Source: Dipylidium caninum
Taxonomy: Eukaryota > Platyhelminthes > Cestoda > Cyclophyllidea > Dipylidiidae
Length of the DNA stretch: 64,000 nt
Assembly (NCBI GenBank): GCA_017562135.1
Contig: QEYB01001194.1
Location: 124,001 to 188,000 of the forward strand
Direction of reading: 5' to 3'
In this document: positions 52,701-64,000 of the stretch, piece after piece
How the letters are laid out: every line of letters starts with the position of its first letter
Numbering within the stretch: the stretch's first letter is position 1
The notes under the pieces: model-generated
The model's database searches: none
The model's input: the letters and a program-made list of their open reading frames with translations, nothing else
What the model was told of the DNA's origin: nothing
Translations under genes and position numbers: made by a program

Positions 52701-55700
52701 AATGGGTTGAGATTACATTTGCCCATATTTGGAAGCGAGGGTTATTCAACGCGGTCCAACAAACCCGCTTATTCCATCGTGGTAGAGGAATTGGGACTTT
52801 GCGTGTGAGACAAACACGCAAATGAGTTGATACAATTTTATGAAACAGTGAAACTCTTCCCGGACTGCGAAAACAGGCCAGACACTCACCCATTGCAGTC
52901 TATGGAAAAAATCCTGGATGTAGCGATTTACGTTGCTGAATTTCCTTAACGAACATACCGGAGGAGGGGGAGGTTCTCAACTATCAAATAATAGACGGGA
53001 GAACGTCCGGAATCTGTCAGATTAAATAACTCCCATCGGTGTACCAGCATATGACATCCCTACCCCTAGTAGTCCTTTCAACTAGATCTCCATGACTCCC
53101 AAGTTGTCGCCAAGGTCACTGGGAAGTTAGCCGGCAGTCTTAACACCTCGTTGATGCCTTCACCGTCTCGATGTACGCCAGTTAACTGTCAATTGCTAGT
53201 CGAAAGTCCTCGCCGCACAAGAAATCTGCACTCAGTCCTCGTAATAACACGTAATTCATCATTGGGGAGAAAAAAGATGTGAGGTCTGCCTCCACACGAT
53301 ACATACTCGGGTGATTGATCGCTAGCATCAATTAAGAAGATACATAACTAAGGTTGAAGTCACTGTCTTTGAAGAGGGTTCTAGTCGACCATAGAGTTGT
53401 GCGGCGAGTTGGGAGTCGAAAGTACAACAAATTGGTAAAAGGAGGCACACAGAATACTGACCAATCATACCGTAGCAGGAAATGTTCTAATCTTTCCCCA
53501 CCTATCGTCCATCTTTGACAGATTCCTGTCGCTGCCTTAAATACTTGTCTCCAATACATCGCTCGCGAAATTTTTTCCGAGTGGGGTGGAGTACCATGAT
53601 GTTGGAACTTAGGATTAGTCAAGTCCGCCTCCCTGTCGGTATTTCCACGTCCTTCGACAGAAGCGTGATTCGCAATGATTTGGAAGGTTGAGGCGGGACA
53701 GGACACAATGATGCCAGTTGTAAGTGCACTCCGCCAGAAGTGAAAACAGCTTCGACTTCGTTAGGTGGAAGCCGACTCCACGGATCAAAATAGATTCTGA
53801 TCCCGGTTTCCATGCAACACCCTCGAAATACACCTGTCGAACATCACCGACAAGTTTAGTTTACACAAATCACACCTCCTTCTGCCTACTGGATTTAATA
53901 TACCGAGCCCCTAGTGATGTTAAAATACGCCAGGAAGCAGAGTACGAGGTAAGAATAACCTCGATGAGTTGATTTATGCGGCTTTTTCAACATTTAACCG
54001 GCCAGCATCCAATCTGTACCACATCAATTCTAGGCGAAGCATCCTCGCCAGTCAGAACCGACGCAATTGACGCTTCAGAAGATCCTTCTCACCCCAGAGA
54101 TTTAAAATGTCTCCAAGGGAAGCACCCAACTCGCCACTATTACTTACTTCACAACATGTCGACAATTCCTCAACTTTCCGCTATATTCCATCATATAAAA
54201 ACTATTGCCTTATTGAGTTTTTGTAAGAAAAGCGACCAGAACTACCTAAGAAAAACATAAAAATGACTTATTGCAAATATCCACTTAGCATGGCGCGAGA
54301 ATTTAGCGGAGCCCACTCAAGAGAATGCCATACCTCGATAGCCATTCTAAGGCTACAGTACAGAAAATGGGTTTATAACCACACTCTCCTTGGAAATTTC
54401 CCCTTATCACCCTCTCGAGAGTACATAAAAATGCCTTTCCCTACACCGACTATCCTCCGGCATGTACGCTGATTACCCAACGAACCTACGCTTAGTTAAG
54501 AAAGGTAAGGAGGGAGACGATGAGCTCGCGTTCCCATTAGCGAAAGACGAAAATTAGTCGGGATTAATGGAATGTGCGGGAAGTTGTAACGTGCTTCACT
54601 TTTTCCATTAGTGCTAGGCTCGATGGGAGTATAAATCTTTGGGAGGGGAAAAAAGGGAAAACATTCAAACTTCGGAGACATATTTTACAAAAGTCAGATG
54701 TTGTTAGATGCAACTTTTACGTATACCGGGAAACAGCTAAATGATATATGACTTTCATCATTCAAATGAAAGGTCTGTTCTAGCACAGGCCCCTCCCTTC
54801 GCCCGGAGGTGAACTTCGGGGTTCAAACAAGTGATGTTACTCCCCTCACCTACAAGCCATATCGAGGCAATAGGGAAAATCTGCTGACCGAAAAAAGGTT
54901 TTTAGCTAGAGCGAATTCATGCGTCTCTTGCCCTGAGTAATACTTTTTCGCCGGATTGCGTGTAACAATGAAAACTTACGAAACGACTTGTGGGCACAGA
55001 CTCTACGAAGCTGTGAGAGAAGTGTTATTTACAACGAGATAAGAGTAAATGCTCAGTCAAGTGGGGGCATCATCCGAGCCACATTGAGGGAGGACTTATC
55101 AGATCACGTCTTGACTTGAAGTGGACTTCAAATATACGCAATTTAGGAGGGTAGATATGACAGTGTTGTGGCCAAAATTGGCTGCCGTACCCTCAACCAA
55201 CTGCTTCTACCGCCAATGATGAGTGAGAGACATGTGGTCCATGTCTGCTGGTGATTTGGCGAACCCATCTACACCAGTCCACAACTTTTCATAGTTATTT
55301 AAGTAAAAGCAGACACTGCCGAGACCATGGATACCACCTACAATATGACTTTTCGTGTTCGTCGGAGAAAAAAATTATATCTTTTTAAGTGAGAGTTGTA
55401 CCGAGTATTTCCCACTCTTGAAGTCCACTTATGTGATCTATGGTTTCACTGTGACGAAGGGGTTGCCTACCACCCCCTCCTTTCCCCCCCCCCGGCCGAT
55501 GGCTCACGCCACAAACGTCTTTTCCTCCTGTTCCTCGTGTCGCCTTTCTCCACCCACCAACCCAGCCGGATGGAAATAATTTGGTACTTAAATGACTTGC
55601 CGGCAGTTTATTGTCTTTTAGTAGCAGTGTAGGCTGAGGTTTATGGAGGGCCGTCTTGTCCACTTTCCTACGAAAAAGTTATGATACCTTGTGGTGTTAG

Positions 55701-58700
55701 CCCTTTGGAGAGGGAGTAAGAAGTAGGCGAGGAGAATCGGTGTCGAGTTAACGAAGTAGCTGGGACTCGTGTGAGAGAGAAGATACAAATTTACTTTCCT
55801 TCTACCTCCGAAGTTAACGGAGAAGAATTTAAAATTGCGTTGAATTTCTCAACACTTTCCTCCACAAACATCCAATCAGAGAGCGCGATTTTGAAACTTA
55901 TTTTGACATCACCTGTATGTAAATGTTAACGGAGGTGTGAATAATGAAGTAATTTTGCCTTGTTTGAACGAGGAAGCTTTAATGGAATGAAATCAAATCA
56001 CCTCGAAATGATAATGACACTGGAGTCAGACCGAGGATTTTAGTCGAAGAACCATGTCACTAATGGATAAGGGTAGAGGTGAGATTGACAGGGGATGAAA
56101 TAGAACCAGCAGGAAAAAAATCGCTTCTACCAGTATATTGGAGTGCTGGTCATGGCCAAATGAATGGCTAGAATTGCAGAGCTTGCACTGTCGCAACGGC
56201 TTCAAGGAAATCCACCAATGGAGCTAGGAGTTAACATCAGTAGAGAAGAGTGTTTGAAAGCTCCAGTCAGCGGCAACACCTCTAGTTAAGCTCAGAAATG
56301 GAGAAGATCGAGGTTTGTTCTCTACCCTACTAAGTACACGTCGGAGTCTGCTCAGTCAACCTGTCTTCACCCACTCGGACCTGAGGGGAAGTAAGGGGGA
56401 ATGGGAGGTGACAGGAGTCTATAAATCATTTCTCAGGCTATTGTCAAACGAGGTTTTCACATCGGAGGAAGTAGACGATTTTTCAAGAGACAGGATAAGT
56501 CAACTGTCTAAAAACGGCTACAGACGTGAGTTCTACCTTCCCTCGACGGCGATTTTTACCATTTTAAAATCCCCTTTAACAGTCAATACTTTCAGCTAAG
56601 TCTTCAGAAGAAATGTCCACTTAACCTGCTTCTGCCAGAATGTCAATAATATCCACACAGCCCATGTAGGCAGCAGCAATTAGGGGTGTTCGACCCTCGG
56701 CATCGGGACGATTGGCATCCGCTCCGGCATCCAACAGGCGACGCACAATTTCAGCATGACCGGCCCAAGCGGCTGCTCGCAATGCTGTTCTCAAGTCCGG
56801 TCCGGTTATGTCCACCTCGACACCGGAGTCAATGAGGAGGTTTACCACATCTGGAATGCAAAATTAGTGGAAGGAAAGCGTTACCTGTTGCAGTAGAGCT
56901 GGTTATGAAAAAGAAAAAACGCAATATGGTGACCGGGAAACCCAATGAGGTGAGCCGGTTCGGTAGCAGAGTACTCCATCACCTTCACCTACATGCTTGA
57001 ATATGATTAAAATCCTTCTTTCTTGTGCAATAATTCGAAGTGACAAGAGATGTTCATCGACGGACTGGCAGCGTTGAGCAAGGAGGCAAGAAGGACGACA
57101 GTCGAAGGAGGCCAAATCTTCCCGTTCGATGCGAATGTGATATTATTGTGCGTGCGAGACTTCCACCTCCCAAGTATTTAAGCCGGGGACGGGGAGAAAA
57201 AAAATGAAAAGGCTACGTAAGAGCGCTCGGTTCTGGCTCAATTTGACCACCCCCTTCCAGTCATCCGGCCGTATTTCTATCTCTGATGCAACAATTAGGG
57301 TTGTGCATAGAAATGGTGGTGTGTGCTGTATCATCAAGCCCATTTTGCACCAGAAGCAAAGAATAACCGCACGCCTGTCAGAGGCTTTAGAAAGGCAAGT
57401 GAAAACGGCTAATAAGACGGGTAGAAAACCCCAACTGCCCATTCGTGTATCATTTCTATATGCTTATTTCAATGGGTCCAAACAGCGTAAAGATCTGTTA
57501 CCCACTCACCAAAGTGATAGTGTAAATTATTACCCTTCAAACGGTTGACTTGGACGCTTTCAAATAAACCACCTTAAAGTGTTATTAAAGTACCGCCACA
57601 AGCGATGCCGGAAATAAGTTTCTTTTGCACATTTCCAAACAATGAATGCGCTCAAGTCAAGAGGTCCTCCAGAAAATGGTAAAATTACTATCGGGCTGGG
57701 AGACGAAGCAAGTCGGACTGTTGAAACAACTGATTGCTCGATCAATCCCTACTTAAAGGTTTTCATCGCTTCTACTCCGTACACTTGCCTCCCCTTCCCC
57801 TTAAGGTCATAGGATCTAGGCGTATAACGACTTTTCTTTTGCATTTAATGGTTAAGTGTTCCTTGGCATTGTTGCGTTTAGAAACAGTGGCATACTGATG
57901 TGGAGTGACCAATCACCGGTGTGCCAGAAGATGCACGTTTGACCAATCAGAAAATTGGAGGTAGAAAAACGTAAAATAGTGAAGCTGGGCAAATTGCATA
58001 ACTCCTCAGTTGCCCAGGAAAACAAACTTTCCACTACCACCTTTCCGCTGCGGCTGACCGCCAGACATATGACGTGGTGACAAGTTTAACTGACGCACTG
58101 TTTGCAAATAGGTTGGGGGAGAAGACAATTGCAGCTCTCGCCGACTCGCCCATGCGATAGATGGGCGAGGGTTCTTGATCTAATCGTAATAATTAAGTTG
58201 TCACACGTTATGTATGACAGTTTTTGTACCCACAGCCGCATTATTGAAAGAGAAAATACACAGACAAATTTTTGGAAATGCTTTCTGAGATAATTAATCA
58301 GAATTCGTGTTTAACAAACAAGTATTCGTGAATCCTGGCTGGCAGAAAAGCAATAACATTAACCACTGGATGGTACAATTTATTCTACGTATAATCAAGC
58401 CCAATTTAAAAAGCGTAAGGAGAAAAAGCAAAAATTTACGACGAGAGCTTACTTAACCCCTTGTGGGTTGAGCTGACTACGACATGGAGGAAGGTTTGCT
58501 TGAGTGTCACCTCTCGCAATGCCGTTGTGGTTACCCACGTTTTACACAAATGCCTACTGGCGTTCCAACCAATTAGATTCTTTTCAAGCCTCTCTGAGGG
58601 ATGTAAGTTTATGAGACTCAAGAGGACACAAAGTTCACGTTTCATATATACGCAATCAAGATTCCCACGTAAGAGACGGAAGAACATGCGAAGCGGATGC

Positions 58701-61700
58701 TCAAAGTGCGTGAGTTGAATTCATTTTTTCCGAATCTTCAATCGGCCACATACTCAACCCGACTAGCGTATTTCTTGAGAACGTGGTGTCCATTTAATTT
58801 AATGAGGTTGAATGACAGCGGCAGATACACGCATACATGGATGCTAATTGTTACCGAGTGGATAAAAAATAAGCCTGATGTTTTTTTCAGGCTAATTTAA
58901 GGTGTCTTGTAACAAATGGAACTAGTCTTTGGCCATGGCTCCTAAGAATAGTAATTGGCACGTAGATATGCACTCGTCCACTCTGGACCGGTACAGCAAC
59001 AGTGTCTACGGAATCTCTTTTACCATGCAACGGAACTACTGATGTGGACCACAGAGGTCTGAGGCGGAGAACTTCCACCCGTCACGAAGAAACAGGGTTT
59101 GCCACTTTCGAGGCGAAATCGTGGTGAGTAGATGACCTACAGGTAGTCTACAAATTGAGGAAATTCAAAGGCTTTGTCTGACTAAAGATACTGCTCCAAA
59201 TTCTGAAGCCCTCGCAACGTTGTGAAACAAACTTTGTGAGAAACAAATCGTAATCTTAATACACGAATTTTCTAGTCTGCTCCTTTAAAAAATTATACAT
59301 TCTTCTAAATCGATCTATGAATGAATTTGTGGCATCAAAGGTGGTAGCCCTTGAGATTTTAAATAATTATCTAAATCCCTCTAAAGGTTGAGAGAGGATT
59401 ACCTGAATGCCCACCCCAGGCAGCCGACCTCAAGGCTGACCATCCGTCCTGATCGATTTGATCCAACCGAGCATTCGCCTCGAGTAGACACTTCACAATC
59501 TCCAGATGACCTTGACGTGAGGCAAGAACTAGGGGTGTTGAGCCGGCAGCATCTCTCGCCTCCACATCCACGGAGCTTTGCATCAAAATACTCTTCACAA
59601 CCTCTAACTTCCCCTGAAACGCCGCAGTGCATAACTGTCCAATAGAAGTCTCCTTGTCAGCGCCCGTTCGCAAAATCACCTGCTTAGGCTTTCTTTCTCT
59701 AGTCCGAGTTCCATTACAGCTGGCGTTAGTTGCCTGCGGTTCAAATGATCGGTGCTCATAATTAAGGGCGTCCTCTATCAATTGACTAATTGAAGATCCA
59801 GCAAACGAGCAGTGTACAAGAATGGGATCGTGGACAAAAGTCCAACAGTCAAGGTTTGCGAGGGTATCCACAGAAAAGTCTAACTCCACATCTTTCAGGG
59901 TAGCAGCAATTTTATGAAGCGCTTCAGCAGAGTTGTAGAGACTAGAACGACTGAAGTTATAAAGGATATCCCAAATGAAGGAATGTGAAAGACAGGGCGA
60001 TTTTTCAATTTGCTTTAAAGCTGCCAATGCTAACATAGTATGACCATCGTGCGATGAAGCTAAGTACACGGGAGTGGAATACTTGACGTCCAAGAACCAG
60101 TCTCTGAAACTGGAGTGTGTGAGGCATAAAACCCTCTCCTGCTGAAGGTCGGCATAATCAAGGAGATTCACCCATTGCCGTGGTTGTTGTTGCAGGAACG
60201 TGGGATATTCTTGAACCAAAAAAAATGGAAGAACGAGGACCTGCTTCCAATTATCCAATACTTTAGGAGAAGCATTATTCGCCTGCAGAATAACGTCGAT
60301 TTCGGCGAGAGAAAGAGGTCGTGGTGAAGTTAGGACGAGATTTAAGACGGGTTTAATGGCAGTCATGACCGATGTTGAGGGGTCATTTGGGAGTGGATTC
60401 AAGAGACGTTGACAAAGCCACAAGTAAAGACCATTAATTGTTCCAGGGATGGTTTTTATATAATCCGGCGTCAGCCAGAAATCACTGACAGCAGACAAGA
60501 TGATACGGAGGTAGAGCAAGGACGCATTACATTTAAAATGCAGCATCTGAAGAATATCTTGTCCACAGAGAGTCAAAGTTTTTTGAAGCAAGTTGTCACT
60601 TTTCAGACGCATGGAGAGGTAATCACCTATATCCTTAATCACCGATGGACATCGCATATCGTCCAGAAAAATGGTAGTAGCGCATCGGAACAGCCGACGC
60701 AAGATGGTTTGAGAGTCTCGACGACAGGTAATGAGGAGGCCAATCCAAGGCGGAAGAAAAAGAGCATTAATAGCCAAAAGTTCCAGGAGATTCCGACTGA
60801 CCCAACCCTGTCGAATCCGTCCAGTGGCTTGGTGAAGGCTGAGATTCTGCAGTTCACTGGCATGATCAGATGTGGATGATGCTTGGGATAGGCGTTTATG
60901 CGAGCATCCAATACTCGAAATGGATGGAGGAGCCCGGACCTCGGAGTTCGGATTCAAACGAAGACATTCGTCTGCAGCATCAATAGCGAGAAAAAGCTTT
61001 TGGTCGCCACCAATTTGTCTAGGATCGAGATCACAGAGGACCTTAAAGACGCCTTCCGAAAGAACTTCATCTGGAAATGCGCAGAGTCGAGCTGAAGTGA
61101 AAAGGTGTTTTAAACGACCACCGCTGGCAGCCAAGCGTTCACGATAAAACACCCCAATTGCGTCCTCTCTGGCAAGTAATTGATCTCGAAGAGACAGAAT
61201 AAAACGGGGGAAGATTTAGCGAAGCAGCAAACTGATTAGAGCAAGCGTGGTAGGCCAGAAGACGAGGTGATATGTCGCAGCGAGAATGTTTTGCAATTTC
61301 GTAGAAAATGGCGCTCTTTCCTGTTCCAGGTCCGCCTATTACAATGAAGGAACAGTGCATAGCCTCGGTTGATCCCGGTGTGCTGTCAGATGAAAGTTGA
61401 AGCCATCTAAAAATCTTTTCAAATACCCAATCTCGCCCAACGAACAAAGGGAGAGAGCTGCGTTTCTTTGGAGATGAAGTTGTTCGCACGGGAACTTCTG
61501 GTGGAGCCGTGTTGGTATCGGAGCTTGTAGAATACTTAGATGTGTTGGAGGGTGGAAGGGAGGGAGCACGTAGTGCATGAGGTGCATTGGAGAAGGAAAG
61601 GGGTAATGCTGAGTCGCTATTGGTGAAGGACTTGCACATAAGGTTACTGATTGGTTGCCCTACAACTATAACGTCCGATCCCGATGAATCAAAGGATGGA

Positions 61701-61843
61701 GAGTTGGCACCGTTATGAGAAGTATGCACTGGGAGAGAATCGCCAATGGAGGTATCAGCGGTGTTCTTCTGAGGCCGAGTGGAGAGAGCATTATCACAAC
61801 AAACGATATCTTTATCGAACTCATCGCAGCAATTACAGTCCAT
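31798..61843 (-). CDS. ANKRD50: ANKRD50-like NTPase/ankyrin-repeat protein, 30-kb gene, one frameshift
   Basis: Orthologue of ANKRD50, which in vertebrates works with SNX27-retromer in endosome-to-plasma-membrane recycling. Exons in transcript order: 61843-59403, 56850-56626, 51653-51416, 47155-46901, 45182-44780, 42448-42224, 40874-40677, 37095-36600, 33754-33188, 32498-31798. Exon 1 carries FVGRDWVF (134-141), the Walker A GGPGTGKS (170-177), a Walker-B-like [10 protein letters not shown], the family motif [13 protein letters not shown], and a helical region ending at the first ankyrin repeats. The next seven exons encode ankyrin repeats (for example [40 protein letters not shown]). Exons 8-10 form a Gln/Pro/Ser-rich tail. 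Exon 1 needs removal of one base in the G run at 61206-61210 to stay open; with that, all phases agree and the product is about 1915 aa, against about 1430 in human. The exon 8 donor is uncertain (36602 or 36600; 36600 fits the next exon's phase), as is the weak exon 9 donor. TANC1/2 is the nearest alternative family, but no TPR region is seen. Confidence 0.9.
33755..36599. other. ANKRD50 intron 8
   Basis: About 2.8 kb with no second gene seen. It includes a weak tRNA-like segment at about 36165-36213 on the plus strand. A further tail exon of ANKRD50 could hide here, since the neighbouring donor is ambiguous. Confidence 0.5.
36160..36215 (+). repeat. Possible tRNA-derived SINE fragment
   Basis: A segment with an A-box-like TGGCCCAAATGC, then CCGCCTGACAG and a B-box-like GGGTCGAAGCCC. 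It resembles a tRNA head but is too degenerate for a working tRNA. It looks related to the segment near 41300 (shared order: TGGCC, then CGCCT, then a TTTAAG-like run). SINE origin is inference from two copies only. Confidence 0.25.
37096..40676. other. ANKRD50 intron 7
   Basis: About 3.6 kb. The plus-strand open frame at 37423-37911 (162 codons) is the longest chance-like frame in the introns; it has no recognisable domain. No repeat family or RNA gene was identified. Confidence 0.5.
40875..42223. other. ANKRD50 intron 6
   Basis: About 1.3 kb. Holds the tRNA-like segment at 41300-41350; otherwise nothing seen. Confidence 0.5.
41300..41350 (+). repeat. Possible tRNA-derived SINE fragment, second copy
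   Basis: Begins with an A-box-like TTGGCCAAGTGGTC and continues AACGCCTTGGGGTTTAAGACG, parallel to the segment at 36160-36215. The B box is not clear (GACGAAAAGC in its place). A decayed tRNA-like repeat is the best reading; chance similarity is possible. Confidence 0.25.
42449..44779. other. ANKRD50 intron 5
   Basis: About 2.3 kb without a recognisable feature. The open frame at 44117-44512 (+, 131 codons) has no domain or splice partners. Confidence 0.5.
45183..46900. other. ANKRD50 intron 4
   Basis: About 1.7 kb. I see nothing in it beyond short chance frames. Confidence 0.5.
47156..51415. other. ANKRD50 intron 3
   Basis: About 4.3 kb. Contains a short (AT)8 microsatellite and a plus-strand open frame of 142 codons at 50584-51012 that shows no known domain. 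No transposon gene or structured RNA was recognised. Confidence 0.5.
48671..48686. repeat. (AT)8 microsatellite
   Basis: Eight perfect AT units inside ANKRD50 intron 3. A simple repeat with no other feature attached. Confidence 0.8.
51654..56625. other. ANKRD50 intron 2
   Basis: About 5 kb, the longest intron found. Short overlapping frames near 53330-53830 occur on the minus strand in several phases and are not supported as exons. A C run of about 12 bases lies near 55483-55493. No mobile-element gene seen. Confidence 0.5.
56851..59402. other. ANKRD50 intron 1
   Basis: About 2.5 kb separating the NTPase exon from the first split ankyrin exon. The phase-1 junction is clean (CATTCAG donor side, GCATTCCAG acceptor). 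The open frame at 57204-57548 (+) is chance-like. Confidence 0.5.
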
Positions 61844-63102
61844 TGCGATATACGAAACATATACACATATCTAATCCAGAAAATAAAATAGCAAATAGAG
61901 AATTAATCAATGTACATAAAAATTACAGACAAGTAATGATTAAGGTTATAAGTGGGTTTGTTCAAAGTGACTAAATAGCATAAAGAAAGAGGGAATATAT
62001 ATTAATGGTAACCGTATACTCCCAAAAGGCACGAAATAAAGGTCGCGACAATTATGGCCCCCTCGCAATTTTCGAGTTAAGAAAAGTACGGTAATTAAAT
62101 GGAATGCGAGAAACAAAAGCGAATTAAAACCAGCAATAATGCGAAAAGATGATCTCTACCATTTCTTAAAATGATATTTAAAACATCCCATAATGTACAA
62201 ACGAACGTGTCAGACACTACGAAGAAACATAACTGAAAACAGATCTCAACACAGGTTGAATGAAGTTGGTTGTGGGGGTGCGTTTTAACAAAATGCATTT
62301 AAAAGTGATTTGCTGCACTATAACTATAAATGTAGGAATAAAAGTGATTCAAAGGTGAATGATGCAGTCCTCAAAAGCTAATAAATGAGCGATAGAGAGC
62401 TTCTTAATTCTTATAAATTTTATCAAGGGTATGTTTCAAATTAACAAAATTGCAAACCCCAAAAAACAATAACGACAGACATCGTCTTTTAAAAATGGAC
62501 TTATTCTGTCATTCTAAATATAAAAGGACAATTCAATCGCGGCTCCTCTCTAAAATCCCTTAAGCACGTGTCTAATTAATATGGATGAATGGCAGTTTTC
62601 CCAACAACTGTGCACGCCAGAAAGGCCGGGGCCGCACTAGAAAGTGCAGGCAAAACAAAAATTTGCGCGCTAGTATTACCATTATGTTGGCAAAAAAGTG
62701 GTGCATTGAACTGTTATGTGCGGATGGGAGCCAAAGCCAATGCCAAAAATGGAACAAAAATAAAACTATATAATTCTTCGATAATCATGGTTTCACACAC
62801 CAGCCGTCCGGTTTCTTGATGATGTCTTAAAGTCTGTAAAACGGTATTTGCTAATTCCACTCACAAGGATGATCTACTGTTCGTAGCACCTATGGGTTTG
62901 CTTCAGTTTATGCCTATTTCAAAATAATTTTTCATGTTTTAACTGTTATCTTATGCGCAGTAGGATAACTTATGTTCATTATGGCTGCTAAGCGTGTGAC
63001 GGCAAAATGTTTTCAACGTTCAAATAAACTCGCGAATTGACCGGTAAATTTAGAAGAACGTCTGGCTGTTCGTAACCACTGCGCGCAGTGGTGTTTTGCG
63101 GC
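61844..63102. other. Intergenic region between divergent ANKRD50 and SHP2
   Basis: About 1.26 kb, AT-rich, expected to hold the promoters of both genes. Upstream non-coding exons of ANKRD50 may lie here. No coding signal was seen; frames at 62572-62819 lie on both strands in the same place and are shadows of each other. Confidence 0.5.
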
Positions 63103-63800
63103 ATGACCACTGATTCTCGGCGGTGGTTCCATAACGAGTTGTCAGGTCTTGCCGCCGAAAAACTCCTCATCGAGAAGGGTGAACCCGGAAGCTTTCTTAT
63201 TCGTCAAAGTCATAACAGTCCTGGAAATTTCACTCTTTCCGTTCGTCGAAAAGATTCTTTTGCTCATATTCGTATCCAAAACACTGGCGACTTTTTAAGT
63301 TTTCATGGTGGCGACAAATTTGCCACTTTGCCGGAGCTTGTTAACTATTATCGTGAGCATCCTGATCAGCTGAAGGAGAAAAATGGTAATATTATTGAAC
63401 TTCGGCAGCCCTTGATGGTCGATGATTATGCCACAGAGAGGTATATACATATTTTTCGCCTCTTGTTAAGCGCGTTTGATTCTGTGATTCGTGCTTCATG
63501 TTCATAGCGCGAGATGGTTTCATGGCCGTCAGACAGCTAACGAAGCCCAAAATCTCCTCGTGAAAAAGGGCAAGAATGGTAGTTTTTTGGTTCGTGAGTC
63601 AATTCGGCAACCGGGTTCATACGTGCTTTCGGTTTATACGGGTGGAAATACTGTATCACACATTCTTGTAAACCGCCTGCCAAATTCGAAGTTCGATTTG
63701 GGTGATGGCCCAGAATTTGCATCGCTTGGTCAGCTGATCGACCATTACACAGCCTTTCCCCATTATGGTTAAGGATGGTGATTTGATTTGCCTTAAACAA
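63103..63800 (+). CDS. PTPN11: SHP2 / PTPN11 / corkscrew tyrosine phosphatase, tandem SH2 region, partial
   Basis: N-terminal part of the SHP2 phosphatase, a positive regulator of Ras-MAPK signalling below receptor tyrosine kinases. Exon 1, 63103-63440, starts [10 protein letters not shown], as SHP2 does, and holds the N-SH2 domain with the phosphotyrosine-binding Arg in GSFLIRQS and the family stretch [17 protein letters not shown]. Exon 2, starting at 63508 or 63514, holds the C-SH2 domain with GSFLVRES and ends at a GTAAGT donor after 63800. The 63514 acceptor gives TERWFHG at the family's normal spacing. Near the end of exon 2 the frame breaks in a CCCC run (63758-63761): with three C the frame continues through [11 protein letters not shown] to the donor, with four it reaches TAA. 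The catalytic phosphatase domain lies beyond the window. SHP1 is excluded only by general similarity; invertebrates usually have one such gene. Confidence 0.94.
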
Positions 63801-64000
63801 GTAAGTTTTTACTTTTGACCTTTACTTATGAACGCTTTTGGATATGTGTGCGACGGTCTTGAGATATTTTTCCGAGTATACAGGGGAGCGATCATGAATG
63901 CTGCAAGGATTATTTTTTGCTGAATAATGCTGTGATCGAATTTTACCCTCGTAAAAGTTGTATGTAACTGGAATTTTTATCTTTTATATCGAAGTATTAA
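63801..64000 (+). other. SHP2 intron 2, partial
   Basis: Begins with a strong GTAAGT donor and runs off the right edge; AT-rich, with no acceptor or further exon recognised in the 200 nt present. Confidence 0.7.

Noticed and set aside
53332..53833. Overlapping minus-strand frames that might be a missing ANKRD50 exon
   Set aside because: None contains ankyrin consensus, and the flanking ankyrin exons already join in phase.
1..64000. CRISPR array, prokaryotic operon, phage or integrative element
   Set aside because: No direct-repeat arrays or bacterial gene organisation; all recognised genes are spliced or typical animal genes.

Overview
The window is nuclear DNA of an invertebrate animal, most likely a parasitic flatworm and probably a tapeworm. 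Spliced genes with clear animal orthologues lie on both strands. Many introns are only 31-44 nt long and have clean GT...AG ends, alongside introns of several kb. This mixture is well known in Platyhelminthes. The tapeworm call is inference; no species-level marker was recognised.

Layout. 847-2938 (+): AIMP1/EMAP-II, a tRNA-binding scaffold of the multisynthetase complex, five exons. 7634-11065 (-): DTL/CDT2, the WD40 substrate receptor of the CUL4-DDB1 ubiquitin ligase, ten exons rebuilt from start to stop. 14508-14916 (+) and 15235-15726 (-): two small two-exon genes, tail to tail, not recognised. 17482-17691 (+): a small ORF of unknown nature. 18784-20902 (-): DNAJC1, an ER J-domain protein with two SANT domains, seven exons. 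22252-25653 (-): gamma-tubulin, eight exons. 28206-29951 (+): an intronless SLC22-type solute carrier. 31798-61843 (-): a 30-kb ANKRD50 orthologue (NTPase plus ankyrin repeats), ten exons. 63103 to beyond the right edge (+): the start of SHP2/PTPN11/corkscrew, both SH2 domains.

The genes are independent housekeeping and signalling genes, not an operon or a defence island. DTL and gamma-tubulin both serve cell division, AIMP1 translation, DNAJC1 the ER, ANKRD50 endosomal recycling (known from vertebrates) and SHP2 receptor tyrosine kinase signalling. Their adjacency shows no shared pathway.

Most notable signals: (1) one-base frameshifts in C runs inside two otherwise intact conserved exons (SHP2 at 63758-63761, ANKRD50 at 61206-61210), best explained as assembly homopolymer errors; (2) a dense set of micro-introns, one of which (36 nt, DTL) can be read through in frame; (3) an ankyrin array split by multi-kb introns; (4) two unrecognised small spliced genes; (5) weak tRNA-like segments in ANKRD50 introns. 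I found no convincing new system. Intergenic DNA and the long introns are largely featureless by eye. Exon limits were assigned by hand from splice sites, phase and similarity to remembered family features; no search or alignment was run.
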